A model generated the notes under the pieces. It saw nothing but the letters and a program-made list of their open reading frames with translations, searched no databases and was not told the DNA's origin. The translations under genes were made by a program, and so were the position numbers. 10,023 bases of DNA from Caldora sp. SIO3E6 (GTDB lineage: Bacteria; Cyanobacteriota; Cyanobacteriia; Cyanobacteriales; Coleofasciculaceae): NCBI GenBank assembly GCA_010672185.1, contig JAAHHL010000165.1, forward strand, positions 1 through 10,023, in the 5' to 3' direction. Below, in pieces: positions 1 to 7,034 of the stretch; positions within the stretch are counted from its first letter, which is position 1; each line of letters opens with the position of its first letter.

Positions 1-190
1 TGGTAGTAGTAATTTGATTGAGGAGTCCGAGAGTGGGGTTAGAAGCAGTGGATTGAGGTTTGGGGACAAAGTAGACATCCACCTGGCGTGCTTCACCGGG
101 GATTTCTAAGCTGCGCTCGACACTACCAAAGGGAGTAAGGAGTTCTTCGAGGAGTTGTTTGGAAAATTGATCAAAGGGAAAACGAGTCAT
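1..190 (-). CDS. Cyanobacterial hypothetical protein, N-terminal part (runs off the window)
   Basis: The first 63 codons of a minus-strand gene are present; the rest lies beyond base 1. The product begins MTRFPFDQFSKQLLEELL and continues through a segment reading PGEARQVDVYFVPKPQ. From memory this matches the start of a large cyanobacterial family of hypothetical proteins beginning MTRF.HDQF.K..LEELL and followed by a G(E)xR(E/Q)(I/V)DV(Y/W)F motif. Some members carry a DUF4351 region at the C-terminus and are automatically linked to Rpn/PD-(D/E)XK-type putative transposases. The E..RQVDV segment could be part of a nuclease-like fold, but the fragment is too short to decide. The ATG at 190-188 is chosen because the family starts there. 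No good Shine-Dalgarno sequence precedes it; the upstream DNA is very AT-rich. No function is assigned. Confidence 0.8.
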   Translation of the reverse strand, partial: MTRFPFDQFSKQLLEELLTPFGSVERSLEIPGEARQVDVYFVPKPQSTASNPTLGLLNQITTT

Positions 191-350
191 TAAGGGTAGG
201 TGAGAGGCAATTTTGGTTAATAGGCTTATAGGTTATTATAAGATATTTTTGTGCTTTTTTTGTGATTAAAATATTAAACAATAAATAATATAATTTATAG
301 CAATAAATATGGTTAAATAAATACAATAAAGACCAATCTAAAAAACTCAA
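191..350. other. AT-rich intergenic stretch upstream of the minus-strand gene
   Basis: No credible gene is visible here. Roughly 220-335 is strongly AT-rich and presumably includes the promoter region of the gene starting at 190. A TATAAT hexamer lies on the minus strand at 240-235, but I see no matching -35 box at the usual spacing, so a promoter is only a possibility. Confidence 0.4.
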
Positions 351-495
351 ATTTGTAGGGTGCGTTAGCGTAGCGTAACGCACCATTACTGCTGGAAAGG
401 TTAGTTGCTTGGGAAACGTATAAGATTGAGAATTAAAAATATGGTATTTTAGAGTAGGTAAATTTTAGGCGATCGCTTACATATTGATTACACCT
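351..495 (+). repeat. Copy A of a ~140 bp interspersed repeat with HIP1 site
   Basis: This segment aligns without gaps to 595-739, an offset of 244 bases. Over the 139-base core (351-489 against 595-733) I count about 18 substitutions by eye. It carries a perfect 9-bp-stem hairpin near its left end (359-384) and a HIP1 octamer at 469-476. No open frame of note is inside it. It looks like a non-autonomous, MITE-like or REP-like intergenic repeat; I cannot name the family. Confidence 0.75.
359..384. repeat. Hairpin in repeat copy A, 9 bp stem, central octamer GCGTAGCG
   Basis: Arms GGTGCGTTA (359-367) and TAACGCACC (376-384) are perfectly complementary and enclose GCGTAGCG (368-375). The same arms occur in copy B, but with the central octamer reverse-complemented. 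The stem is GC-rich and could fold in DNA or RNA. No T-run follows, so a simple terminator role is not evident. Confidence 0.85.
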
Positions 496-515
496 ATTCC
501 CTTTGTATCATTTTA

Positions 516-602
516 ACTGTGGCACACCACTACTTCCTCACTTGTGATGATGCCCTGATGCGACAAGCAAAAAAACTTACCTTAGAGTTTGAAGATTTGT
601 AG
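516..602 (+). pseudogene. Remnant of a PIN-domain (VapC-type) toxin gene, C-terminal piece
   Basis: In frame from 516 to the TAG at 600-602 the DNA reads TVAHHYFLTCDDALMRQAKK followed by LTLEFEDL. The pattern A.HYFLTCDDAL...A..L resembles the last strand-helix unit of VapC/PIN nucleases, where (D/H)(Y/F)(F/L)(L/V)T.D..L precedes the final helix. Nothing upstream in frame supplies the rest of a PIN domain: the left side is repeat copy A, and the frame ends where copy B begins, its stop codon lying within the repeat. This therefore looks like a gene fragment trapped between two repeat copies. The short length makes chance resemblance possible. It is not a fragment of the intact PIN gene at 9255, whose C-terminus differs. 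Confidence 0.5.
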
Positions 603-739
603 GGTGCGTTACGCTACGCTAACGCACCGTTACGGCTAGAAAGGTTAATTGCTTGGGAAACATCCCAGATTGAGAATTGAAAATATGGTATTTTAGAGTG
701 GATAAATTTTAGGCGATCGCTTGCATATTGATTGTACCT
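595..739 (+). repeat. Copy B of the ~140 bp interspersed repeat with HIP1 site
   Basis: Same orientation and same length as copy A, 244 bases downstream, with no insertions or deletions in the alignment. It holds the second hairpin (603-628) and a HIP1 octamer at 713-720. The densest differences from copy A are the inverted hairpin centre and a short patch near 667-671. It abuts the PIN-like fragment on its left and the 63 bp tandem repeat on its right. Confidence 0.75.
603..628. repeat. Hairpin in repeat copy B, 9 bp stem, central octamer CGCTACGC
   Basis: Arms GGTGCGTTA (603-611) and TAACGCACC (620-628) are identical to those of copy A. The enclosed octamer CGCTACGC (612-619) is the exact reverse complement of the octamer in copy A, so the whole 26-base hairpin is inverted relative to flanking DNA that kept its orientation. 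Confidence 0.85.
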
Positions 740-740
740 C

Positions 741-866
741 TCGTAGGGGCTAGTTTAGGTACAACCTAGGCTATTTTACCTGAATATTGGAATCAAAACC
801 CTATCGTAGGGGCGGGTTTAGGGACAACCTAGGCCATTTTACCTGAATATTGGAATCAAAACCCGC
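741..866. repeat. 63 bp tandem direct duplication (two units), with an inverted repeat in the second unit
   Basis: Unit 1 is 741-803 and unit 2 is 804-866; both begin TCGTAGGGGC and end near AATCAAAACCC, with a few substitutions between them. Unit 2 together with two more bases forms a perfect 10 bp inverted repeat, GGGCGGGTTT (810-819) and AAACCCGCCC (859-868). In unit 1 the left arm reads GGGCTAGTTT and the inverted repeat is lost. The layout suggests a palindromic cyanobacterial intergenic element that was duplicated and then decayed in one copy. It sits just downstream of the stop codon of the minus-strand gene at 913, so the transcribed hairpin could also help 3'-end formation. Confidence 0.75.
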
Positions 867-912
867 CCAAACTATCCCCCAGTTAGGGCAACCAAATGTC
901 AATTATAAATTC

Positions 913-2142
913 TCAAGTAAATTGAATTATGCCTAACTTGCTTAGCTGCCACTGTTTTCCGCTAGCAATAGGTACTACTTCTGCCGGTTTGATAAGTTGC
1001 CAGTTACTGAAGTCTTCTGGTTCGGATATGGAACATTCAAACAAAGATTTAAGTGTTCCATAGTTATATTCATTAATTGTTATATCAATGTCAGGAACCA
1101 GATAGCTAGAATTTCCTGAGTTTAAGATCCAATAGTTTCCACCTCGGTTTTTTTCAAGAATTGGTGCTAAGTTACGACCAAGGCGACGTTGCTCGATACT
1201 CTCCCCTGTTTCTGAGACTATCGTAGCTTTTGGTTGTAATGAAGCGGGGTTAGTATTATAGTCTCTTACTACCAATTGAGCTGCTGATAAATTAGCAGGT
1301 AGATTTTTAGTAGGTTTTTGAATAGGTGGTTGTTGATAGGGTACTTCAGGTACTTGTACTTGTTGGCTAGATAAAGGTTTTTGATAAGGTAATTGTTTTT
1401 GTTGGCTAGATAAATGATTTTGATAATTTACTCTTAAAGCATGTTCTAGTCTTTGCAACCTAGTTACTATACTTGTCAGTTGACCAGGGGTAATAAACTG
1501 AGCAGATAATTCGTGCCATAGCTGATCGTGCAGATCTTTAAAAAGTTCGTCAGTATCCTTATTAGTCAGGTAAGATGATCGAGCAGAATTTACTGAATTT
1601 TCTTGAGAAGAATGAGAATTTTCTTCGTCTGATTTACTGTTAATCAACTTGTGGAATAAGTTATTAATAAGTCTACCAATACAATTAATAAGTCTACCAA
1701 TCCCATTAATAAGTTTGCCAATTCCATTAATAAGTCTGACAATCGATTGCCCAATTACTTGATAGTCTATTAATAATCTCGCAACAAACCTTATGGTAAT
1801 TACCATAATAACTACCATAAATAACAGCAAGAATCTTTCAATTAATTGCTGTAGTTTATTAGAAAGTTCTTTTACTTCAGTTTTTAATTGGTTGTTCTCC
1901 TGTTTTAATGATTCTACTTGCTCGTAAAGTTTTATAAACTCTTCATCAGAAGCAACTAATAAGGTGCTAGAGTCGGGAGATTGTAAAGTAGCTAAGGCAG
2001 TAATTTTGTCAGTTTTTGGGTTTAAATTACTTATTTGATTGCCTGGTTCCTTGGTTGTCGTTCCTAATGACTGACACCCTACTAACAAACTAGGAACAAA
2101 AGCTAAAACCAGTAATAATTTAATAATTTTTACTTTTTCCAT
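913..2142 (-). CDS. Lipoprotein with coiled coil, internal transmembrane helix, heptad repeats and cyanobacterial C-terminal domain
   Basis: The product has 409 residues and I do not recognise a named function. Residues 1-23 are a lipoprotein signal (basic MEKVKIIK, hydrophobic core, lipobox LVGC with Cys23). Residues about 64-102 are a predicted coiled coil rich in E, K and L. A clear transmembrane helix spans about 104-125 and ends in R118/R122. Residues about 134-168 are a repeated amphipathic heptad of the form (R/K)LIN.IG. A polar, Ser-rich linker, a helical stretch (197-245) and a Q/P-rich segment (246-280) follow. The C-terminal domain (about 285-409) contains QRRLGRN, GGNYWIL, YLVPDIDITINEYNY, LFECS and WQLIKPAEV, a pattern I recall at the C-terminus of many uncharacterised cyanobacterial proteins. 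The start overlaps the end of the preceding ATPase gene by 23 bases, so the two are probably co-translated. It may be the membrane anchor of the system. Confidence 0.85.
   Translation of the reverse strand: MEKVKIIKLLLVLAFVPSLLVGCQSLGTTTKEPGNQISNLNPKTDKITALATLQSPDSSTLLVASDEEFIKLYEQVESLKQENNQLKTEVKELSNKLQQLIERFLLLFMVVIMVITIRFVARLLIDYQVIGQSIVRLINGIGKLINGIGRLINCIGRLINNLFHKLINSKSDEENSHSSQENSVNSARSSYLTNKDTDELFKDLHDQLWHELSAQFITPGQLTSIVTRLQRLEHALRVNYQNHLSSQQKQLPYQKPLSSQQVQVPEVPYQQPPIQKPTKNLPANLSAAQLVVRDYNTNPASLQPKATIVSETGESIEQRRLGRNLAPILEKNRGGNYWILNSGNSSYLVPDIDITINEYNYGTLKSLFECSISEPEDFSNWQLIKPAEVVPIASGKQWQLSKLGIIQFT
1663..1746 (-). repeat. Four tandem 21 bp units encoding the (R/K)LIN.IG heptads
   Basis: Units begin at 1663, 1684, 1705 and 1726, each starting ATTAATAAGT on the plus strand and differing at a few positions. 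Because 21 is a multiple of three, unit gain or loss keeps the reading frame and changes protein length by seven residues. They encode about residues 133-160 of the lipoprotein, immediately after the transmembrane helix. Confidence 0.85.
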
Positions 2143-5100
2143 TTTCCGCCCACCGCTTACCTAAAACATGTAACAATGCTTTTAATCCCAAAATAAAAGG
2201 AGGCTCTACACGTATATTAGTTATATTACCCTTGATTCCGATTCTGAGTAACAAGCTAGTCAGTTCGTCCTTAGTTTCCTCCCAAAGTCGGTCATTTTGT
2301 CCAGAACTTGAAGTTACTTGATAGTCTTCTAGCGGTTTGATCTCCTCAATATCTAGGTCTTGCAAGGCAACATGGAACTCAGAGAGGAATTTCTTTAACT
2401 GTTCCAATTCAAGGTTAACTTGGAAGTCCTGAACCTCATCCGGAAACTTCAATCGACTATTCCAAGGCATTTCTACCCCATTAAGTTGATAATTTTCTCC
2501 AGCGATAAGAGGGTCATCTTGAAGTTTTTTTGGTGATATTGTCAGCTTGGTTTGGTTCTCTCCTAACCCAGATACTAACCCACAAGCTATCTCATGTTTA
2601 GGTTTACTGCTCAATTTGGTTATTTTTTTCTGTTCCTCAAAGCCAGAACCCCTACTTAAGATCCGACTGAGTAAATCATTGATTTCGGAGTTGCGGTCAA
2701 ACTTACCTCCTTCTGCTAGCCAGTTTAAAAAACGAGAACCATTGCCGCCGAGATAAACATTGGTAGTTTGCGGTGGACGATAATTGCTATCCTCCTCGTG
2801 AAGAACTCGCAGGAGCATTCCTATATAATAGTACAATCCTGCTATGCCAATAGCTGTCAGTTGAATTAGCTTTTGGAAGTCTGGTTCATCTGCCACAAAA
2901 TTTCTGCTCTGACTGAGCCACTTTTCACTATCTAGACGGAGCAACACATCTAGCTTGGCATTGAAGGCTCCACTTTTTAAACCATTCCAATCGGAAATCT
3001 TAATCTCGAACCAATGTTCGAGAAACTGGAGATTCCATTCGAGGAACTGAGAGAATAAATGCTTCCCTGCTAATTGGACTGAACATTGATGAACCAACTG
3101 ATTGTTTTCCCAAATGGAAATATCTGAGGTACCGCCCCCTAGATCGATACAAGTGGTACGAGTTAGATTTTCTCGTTCATGATCGGCGAAATATTGGGCA
3201 ATAGCTAAACTCTCAGGGCGTAAATAGTCTACATCATCCACTGTTGGACAAATATGGTCAACTCCCGTCTTTTTTTGTAAATCTTGGGTTACTTCTAGCC
3301 AAGCTTTAGCATATGTTTTCTTGTCCTTTTTAGAAAAAGCGGAGGGGAAGGATAGAGACCACTGAATTTGCTTAACTTGTTTTTTGGCAGCTAGAGCAGT
3401 GATGTGTAAGGCTAAGTGCTGGAGAAATATTTTATTGAACTTCGGATTATTGGTTGACCACTTAAGAGCGGTTTTAATCCAGTCCTGCTGTGGCTGAAAT
3501 CGGTTACGGTCTGGAACATAAATCCGACCGTCAAAAATTGAATGGCGAACCCGATTATTACTGGTGTGTTCGCTTCCCCTGATGGTTAGTACAGTAGATA
3601 GGGGTAGGGATTTGTCCGGCGGGGTAAAGTTTTCTGGGATAAAGTATTCAAATAGGACCGGTAGGCGAGTGTCATATTGCACTTCTGTTACCTGAAGATG
3701 CAGATTAGTTAGTTCCAAGGGTTCGACTACATTGCCTCTACTAATATAGATATTGGTGAAAGAAGTGCCAAAATCGACTCCGATAGTCCAGTCACTAAAA
3801 GGTTTGATTTCTTCAGGAGTTGCCAGCAAAATTAGACCTATAAGGTTGCTCCTCCTATCCTGACATTCAATAAAGGAGGGAAATGACTCCAGGTGAACCA
3901 TTTGATAGGAACCTTTGCCATCCTGAAAAGCTTTGGGATCCTTGGCTTCTGGCAAACTTACCTGGAAGGTTTTTTTTCCGTACTCAGCATCATAGTAAAA
4001 AGCATAATATTCTTGCCAGCCTTCTGTCCGAAAATGGGGCCAAACTTCGAGCACAGGAACTTTCGTTAAGGCATTTTTAGCTTGGAGGGGATAGTCCCGA
4101 TACAGGGTATAGTTTTCCGGGGGGTTGCCATTGTTAACACCACTTAGGAGCAAATCCAAATACACTCTTACCTGGGGACCATCGCTACCATTGATCGGTT
4201 GCAGTCGAACTTTGCTAATTAAGTCTTCAGGGGTGAAATATTCCAGCAGTTTGGGATTGAGGGGAGCCAACGGAGTAATGGGATTGCCGTTGAAAGTTAA
4301 AGGCTGAGTTTCTTGAGGTAGGAAAGCACCGGGTAAAGCCTCTTTTTGGTCTATAAAGGCAAATTCGGGCAAAAATAAATCCTTCGACTCAATCCACTCC
4401 ACATGTTCCCAAGTAATTTTCCCGGTTCGCAAATCCTCGATTTTTAATGAGGCTAAGGTTTTGTCTTGGTATACCCAGATATCTTGGGGGGGTTTATTCC
4501 AATACCTAGCAATCTCTGGGTCAATAATTAGTAACTCCGGTACTTCCCCTTTGGCTTCACTAGGAATTAAACGAACATCAGAAGACTTCGGCTGAGTTTC
4601 GATGGGCAGATTTAGAGCAGTCAGTACCCCTCGATTGATCTCTACTCCGAAAAACTGAGGGTTGTTGCTTTGACTCAATGTTTCTTTTTTAGTAGCTCCC
4701 AAGCTGGCTTGAAAGTCATTTATCAGTCCCGCGATCACGTTAATGGCTTTCCCGTTAACATTCTGCTGGTATAACTTTTTCTTCAGATTGTCTAGCCAGC
4801 ACCAGAGTTGCTCTTTCTCGCTGGGATTGAGAAATTGATGGGGAGAAGACAACTGCTGATCCTGCCACCAAGGTAAACCTACCCATTCTCCCTCTTCCGA
4901 TGGGCAAACTAAAGTACTCGGTGTGGTCATTCCCACTGGCTTACCATCCCATAAAAAGAGGTAAATATCTTGCCAAGGATTTTTTCCGTTTAAGGTGTAG
5001 AGAGCATTAACTGGATCTGGTAGCAGTTTATCTAAAACTTGAGCAAAAGGTTCATAGGTTAATTCAGCTAGTTTCAGTAGTTGAGCAGTTAGAGGAAATC

Positions 5101-5413
5101 CCCGCACTTCTGCTAAAGCAATCGCTGCCAACATCCCCTGCCACTGCTCAATTATTTGCTCACGGATGGGATAATCATTATTATGTAGTGCCATCTCCAT
5201 GGACAAGGGACGAGCCCACATTGTGGGTACGGAACTAACGCTCCTGGATTGCCCTGGAGATTTATAATCTAGACCAGAAGCTACATCCTGAAAAGCTTCG
5301 CTTCCTTGTTGATCCCATTCACCTACCTGGGAGGATTTATTTTTAACACCACAATCTAGCTTTAATTTGGGTAGCAACCAAGCTGGTGTTTGATTTTGGG
5401 TACTATTAGTCAT
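2120..5413 (-). CDS. Large protein with an actin/Hsp70-type ATPase domain
   Basis: The product has 1097 residues. Residues about 541-950 carry the signatures of the actin/Hsp70/sugar-kinase superfamily: phosphate-1 GVDFGTSFTN (545-554), a connect-1-like segment RPESLAIAQYF (732-742), phosphate-2 CIDLGGGTSDISIW (755-768) and an adenosine-type motif NVYLGGNGSRF (885-895). It should therefore bind and hydrolyse ATP. It is much longer than DnaK (about 640), FtsA or MreB, and the extra mass is mostly an N-terminal region of about 540 residues that I do not recognise, plus a C-terminal helical tail. SrfB-like proteins are also about 1000 residues with an Hsp70-like fold, but I cannot confirm kinship. 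No signal peptide is visible, so it should be cytoplasmic. The ATG at 5413 lacks a strong Shine-Dalgarno sequence (AGAAGTCCTTT upstream). It lies 97 bp after the tubulin-like gene and overlaps the lipoprotein gene by 23 bp. Confidence 0.88.
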   Translation of the reverse strand: MTNSTQNQTPAWLLPKLKLDCGVKNKSSQVGEWDQQGSEAFQDVASGLDYKSPGQSRSVSSVPTMWARPLSMEMALHNNDYPIREQIIEQWQGMLAAIALAEVRGFPLTAQLLKLAELTYEPFAQVLDKLLPDPVNALYTLNGKNPWQDIYLFLWDGKPVGMTTPSTLVCPSEEGEWVGLPWWQDQQLSSPHQFLNPSEKEQLWCWLDNLKKKLYQQNVNGKAINVIAGLINDFQASLGATKKETLSQSNNPQFFGVEINRGVLTALNLPIETQPKSSDVRLIPSEAKGEVPELLIIDPEIARYWNKPPQDIWVYQDKTLASLKIEDLRTGKITWEHVEWIESKDLFLPEFAFIDQKEALPGAFLPQETQPLTFNGNPITPLAPLNPKLLEYFTPEDLISKVRLQPINGSDGPQVRVYLDLLLSGVNNGNPPENYTLYRDYPLQAKNALTKVPVLEVWPHFRTEGWQEYYAFYYDAEYGKKTFQVSLPEAKDPKAFQDGKGSYQMVHLESFPSFIECQDRRSNLIGLILLATPEEIKPFSDWTIGVDFGTSFTNIYISRGNVVEPLELTNLHLQVTEVQYDTRLPVLFEYFIPENFTPPDKSLPLSTVLTIRGSEHTSNNRVRHSIFDGRIYVPDRNRFQPQQDWIKTALKWSTNNPKFNKIFLQHLALHITALAAKKQVKQIQWSLSFPSAFSKKDKKTYAKAWLEVTQDLQKKTGVDHICPTVDDVDYLRPESLAIAQYFADHERENLTRTTCIDLGGGTSDISIWENNQLVHQCSVQLAGKHLFSQFLEWNLQFLEHWFEIKISDWNGLKSGAFNAKLDVLLRLDSEKWLSQSRNFVADEPDFQKLIQLTAIGIAGLYYYIGMLLRVLHEEDSNYRPPQTTNVYLGGNGSRFLNWLAEGGKFDRNSEINDLLSRILSRGSGFEEQKKITKLSSKPKHEIACGLVSGLGENQTKLTISPKKLQDDPLIAGENYQLNGVEMPWNSRLKFPDEVQDFQVNLELEQLKKFLSEFHVALQDLDIEEIKPLEDYQVTSSSGQNDRLWEETKDELTSLLLRIGIKGNITNIRVEPPFILGLKALLHVLGKRWAENGKSKNY

Positions 5414-5510
5414 AAAGGACTTCTAAATAAAAAATAATTGTTGGGGAGTTAGAGTTGTAAATGAGATAGGGCTTGCTGAATACAAGACTGTTACCTGTTG
5501 CCTGCTGAAG
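5414..5510 (-). other. 97 bp spacer between the tubulin-like and ATPase genes
   Basis: This is the only sizeable gap in the four-gene minus-strand cluster. I see no convincing terminator hairpin, coding remnant or strong promoter. Transcription probably reads through, but an internal promoter is not excluded. Confidence 0.4.
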
Positions 5511-7034
5511 CTAAAGTCTACACAGTATATATAAAGATTTTGCCAGACCTACTGTGCCCTTATTGGGAGGCATAAGATTGAGATCTTGAGTATCGTAGAG
5601 CTTTTGCTTCAATCGTTGCACTGTATCCTGGGATTGTCTTCCTTTGTCTCGGTTGTCACCCAGTACTAGGGTAGCAAGATGCTCTGGCGACAACTCTCCT
5701 GCGGGATTAGAGAAAGCATTAGACTGAAATAACTGAATCTGCTCACTATCATTTTGGTGCAGTTGATACAGCCAGCGTAAATAATCTTGACACCAGTTGC
5801 TAATCACTTCGATCGCCTGTTGTTCCTGGGTATCATTAAAGTCAGGCAGCGCCTTATCCTTGTTAGACAATATGCTATTGAACAATCCCATATTTGGGCG
5901 GAAAAATTTGCTGAACCAAGGGGCACCTTTTTGGAAGTCCTTAGTTCCCATTCGCTTTGCCTCCGCTAGTTCTGGAGCAATATTAGCTAGCCAAGTATAG
6001 GCAAATCTGGTCGCATTGACCAACTCTGACTTAACCTGATCCGACTCTGGCAGATCACTCCAGGCAAGTTGCCCTGGTTCCTTGCGCCTAATCAGAATTA
6101 CCTCTCCCTGCTCCGAGGAATTATGGGATAAAAAATGCCGAACTGCTAATCCGGCATAAAGTTCGATAAAGTGGGGTTCATTGCGCTGAGTCTGTTTGCC
6201 GATACTAAATTTATACTGGGAAAAGTTCTGATTCCCTAGCAGATAAACTGTGTTAAAAGTATGTTTAGCTTGGGTGACATAGTAACGTAGAGCCGCTTCT
6301 GTATTGAGCAAAAACTGTTCTGAGTGAGCATATACCCCATGCTGGTTTTGACTTGATGCTGTGGAGAAGCCAAAGTAAGGCAAGATAAACAGGCAACCTA
6401 TCTCAATGCGATCGCGTATCTGTTCCTTGTCTAATTTCTTGGCGATTAAACGAGCAATAGTGGGCAATCCCGCCGCACCAGTTCCCCCAAACATGGAACC
6501 ACAGAGAAAAACTTTTGGTAACTTACCAGCACTTACATCTGTTTGCAGCTGCTGAATAATTGTACCCCAAGGTTTTTTATTTAAGGCATCTAAATCTAGC
6601 TGGCTGATAATCGCTGAACCAATGGCAGGTCTACCGCGAAAACCAACATCTAAATTAGCTTCCCGCTCCTCTTTGGTATAGAGGACATCAAATAAGTTGC
6701 CCAATTGCGGATTATTGTGCTTAAGGTTATTGTAATTAAAAAATGACCCCAAGTTTTTATTAGTGCTAACCTTGTCCAAGGGTGACCACACACCAAAGGA
6801 TTCGAGCTTGGTGCTCATCCAACCAGACTGCTGTTCGCTGCCAATTAATTGATAGCACTTCTGATAAATACCGATACTAGTTCTAGACCGCTCCAGATTA
6901 CCATTAGTTTCATCGGCATCAACGAACAAGACCCTAATCGTTGATTCGGAAAACAGACCGGAAGCAGCTATCTGGGTAACTGCCTCAACACATTTAGCAC
7001 CAGTCCCACCGATGCCAATCAGATATAGTGCCAT
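5511..7034 (-). CDS. Tubulin/FtsZ-fold (Tubulin_2-like) protein
   Basis: The product has 507 residues from the ATG at 7034. It opens MALYLIGIGGTGAKCVEAVT, a glycine-rich nucleotide-binding loop at the end of strand 1 (GIGGTGAKC, 7-15). FVDAD (37-41) ends a second strand. The tubulin/FtsZ signature appears as GSMFGGTGAAGLP (180-191; G-box GGTGAAG 183-189), followed by a strand IGCLFILPYFG and a helix NTEAALRYY (244-252). This layout fits the bacterial tubulin-like family (Pfam Tubulin_2) better than FtsZ or TubZ; GTP binding is expected, polymerisation is unproven. Many Tubulin_2 proteins I know of are longer, so this is a compact form; the C-terminal half is unassigned. An in-frame ATG at 7127 is rejected because it adds 31 non-homologous residues that overlap the upstream gene. 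The chosen start shares one base with that gene's stop (TAATG), indicating translational coupling. Confidence 0.88.
   Translation of the reverse strand: MALYLIGIGGTGAKCVEAVTQIAASGLFSESTIRVLFVDADETNGNLERSRTSIGIYQKCYQLIGSEQQSGWMSTKLESFGVWSPLDKVSTNKNLGSFFNYNNLKHNNPQLGNLFDVLYTKEEREANLDVGFRGRPAIGSAIISQLDLDALNKKPWGTIIQQLQTDVSAGKLPKVFLCGSMFGGTGAAGLPTIARLIAKKLDKEQIRDRIEIGCLFILPYFGFSTASSQNQHGVYAHSEQFLLNTEAALRYYVTQAKHTFNTVYLLGNQNFSQYKFSIGKQTQRNEPHFIELYAGLAVRHFLSHNSSEQGEVILIRRKEPGQLAWSDLPESDQVKSELVNATRFAYTWLANIAPELAEAKRMGTKDFQKGAPWFSKFFRPNMGLFNSILSNKDKALPDFNDTQEQQAIEVISNWCQDYLRWLYQLHQNDSEQIQLFQSNAFSNPAGELSPEHLATLVLGDNRDKGRQSQDTVQRLKQKLYDTQDLNLMPPNKGTVGLAKSLYILCRL

Noticed and set aside
171..386. Minus-strand open frame of 71 codons
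   Set aside because: It runs through the AT-rich spacer and part of repeat copy A, has low-complexity Tyr/Leu/Ile content, and overlaps in another frame the better supported gene starting at 190.
351..868. Insertion sequence with transposase
   Set aside because: The repeats have hairpins and duplications, but no transposase frame or matching terminal inverted repeats bound the region.
1663..1746. CRISPR-like array
   Set aside because: The 21 bp units are contiguous with no spacers, lie in frame within a gene and encode a regular heptad.
2547..4307. Three short plus-strand frames (2547-2756, 3883-4080, 4125-4307)
   Set aside because: All lie antisense inside the large ATPase gene, with no ribosome site or recognisable domain.
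5414..5510. Hidden frameshift joining the tubulin-like gene end to a longer C-terminus
   Set aside because: I translated the spacer continuation by eye and saw no domain-like continuation, so the short C-terminus is accepted as real, with modest confidence.
5787..6000. Two overlapping plus-strand frames within the tubulin-like gene
   Set aside because: They are antisense shadows of a gene with clear motifs on the minus strand and show no family features.
2120..7034. Canonical DnaK, MreB/FtsA or FtsZ genes
   Set aside because: Lengths, domain order and neighbours are wrong. The ATPase core is preceded by ~540 unrelated residues, and the tubulin-like protein lacks the usual FtsZ context.
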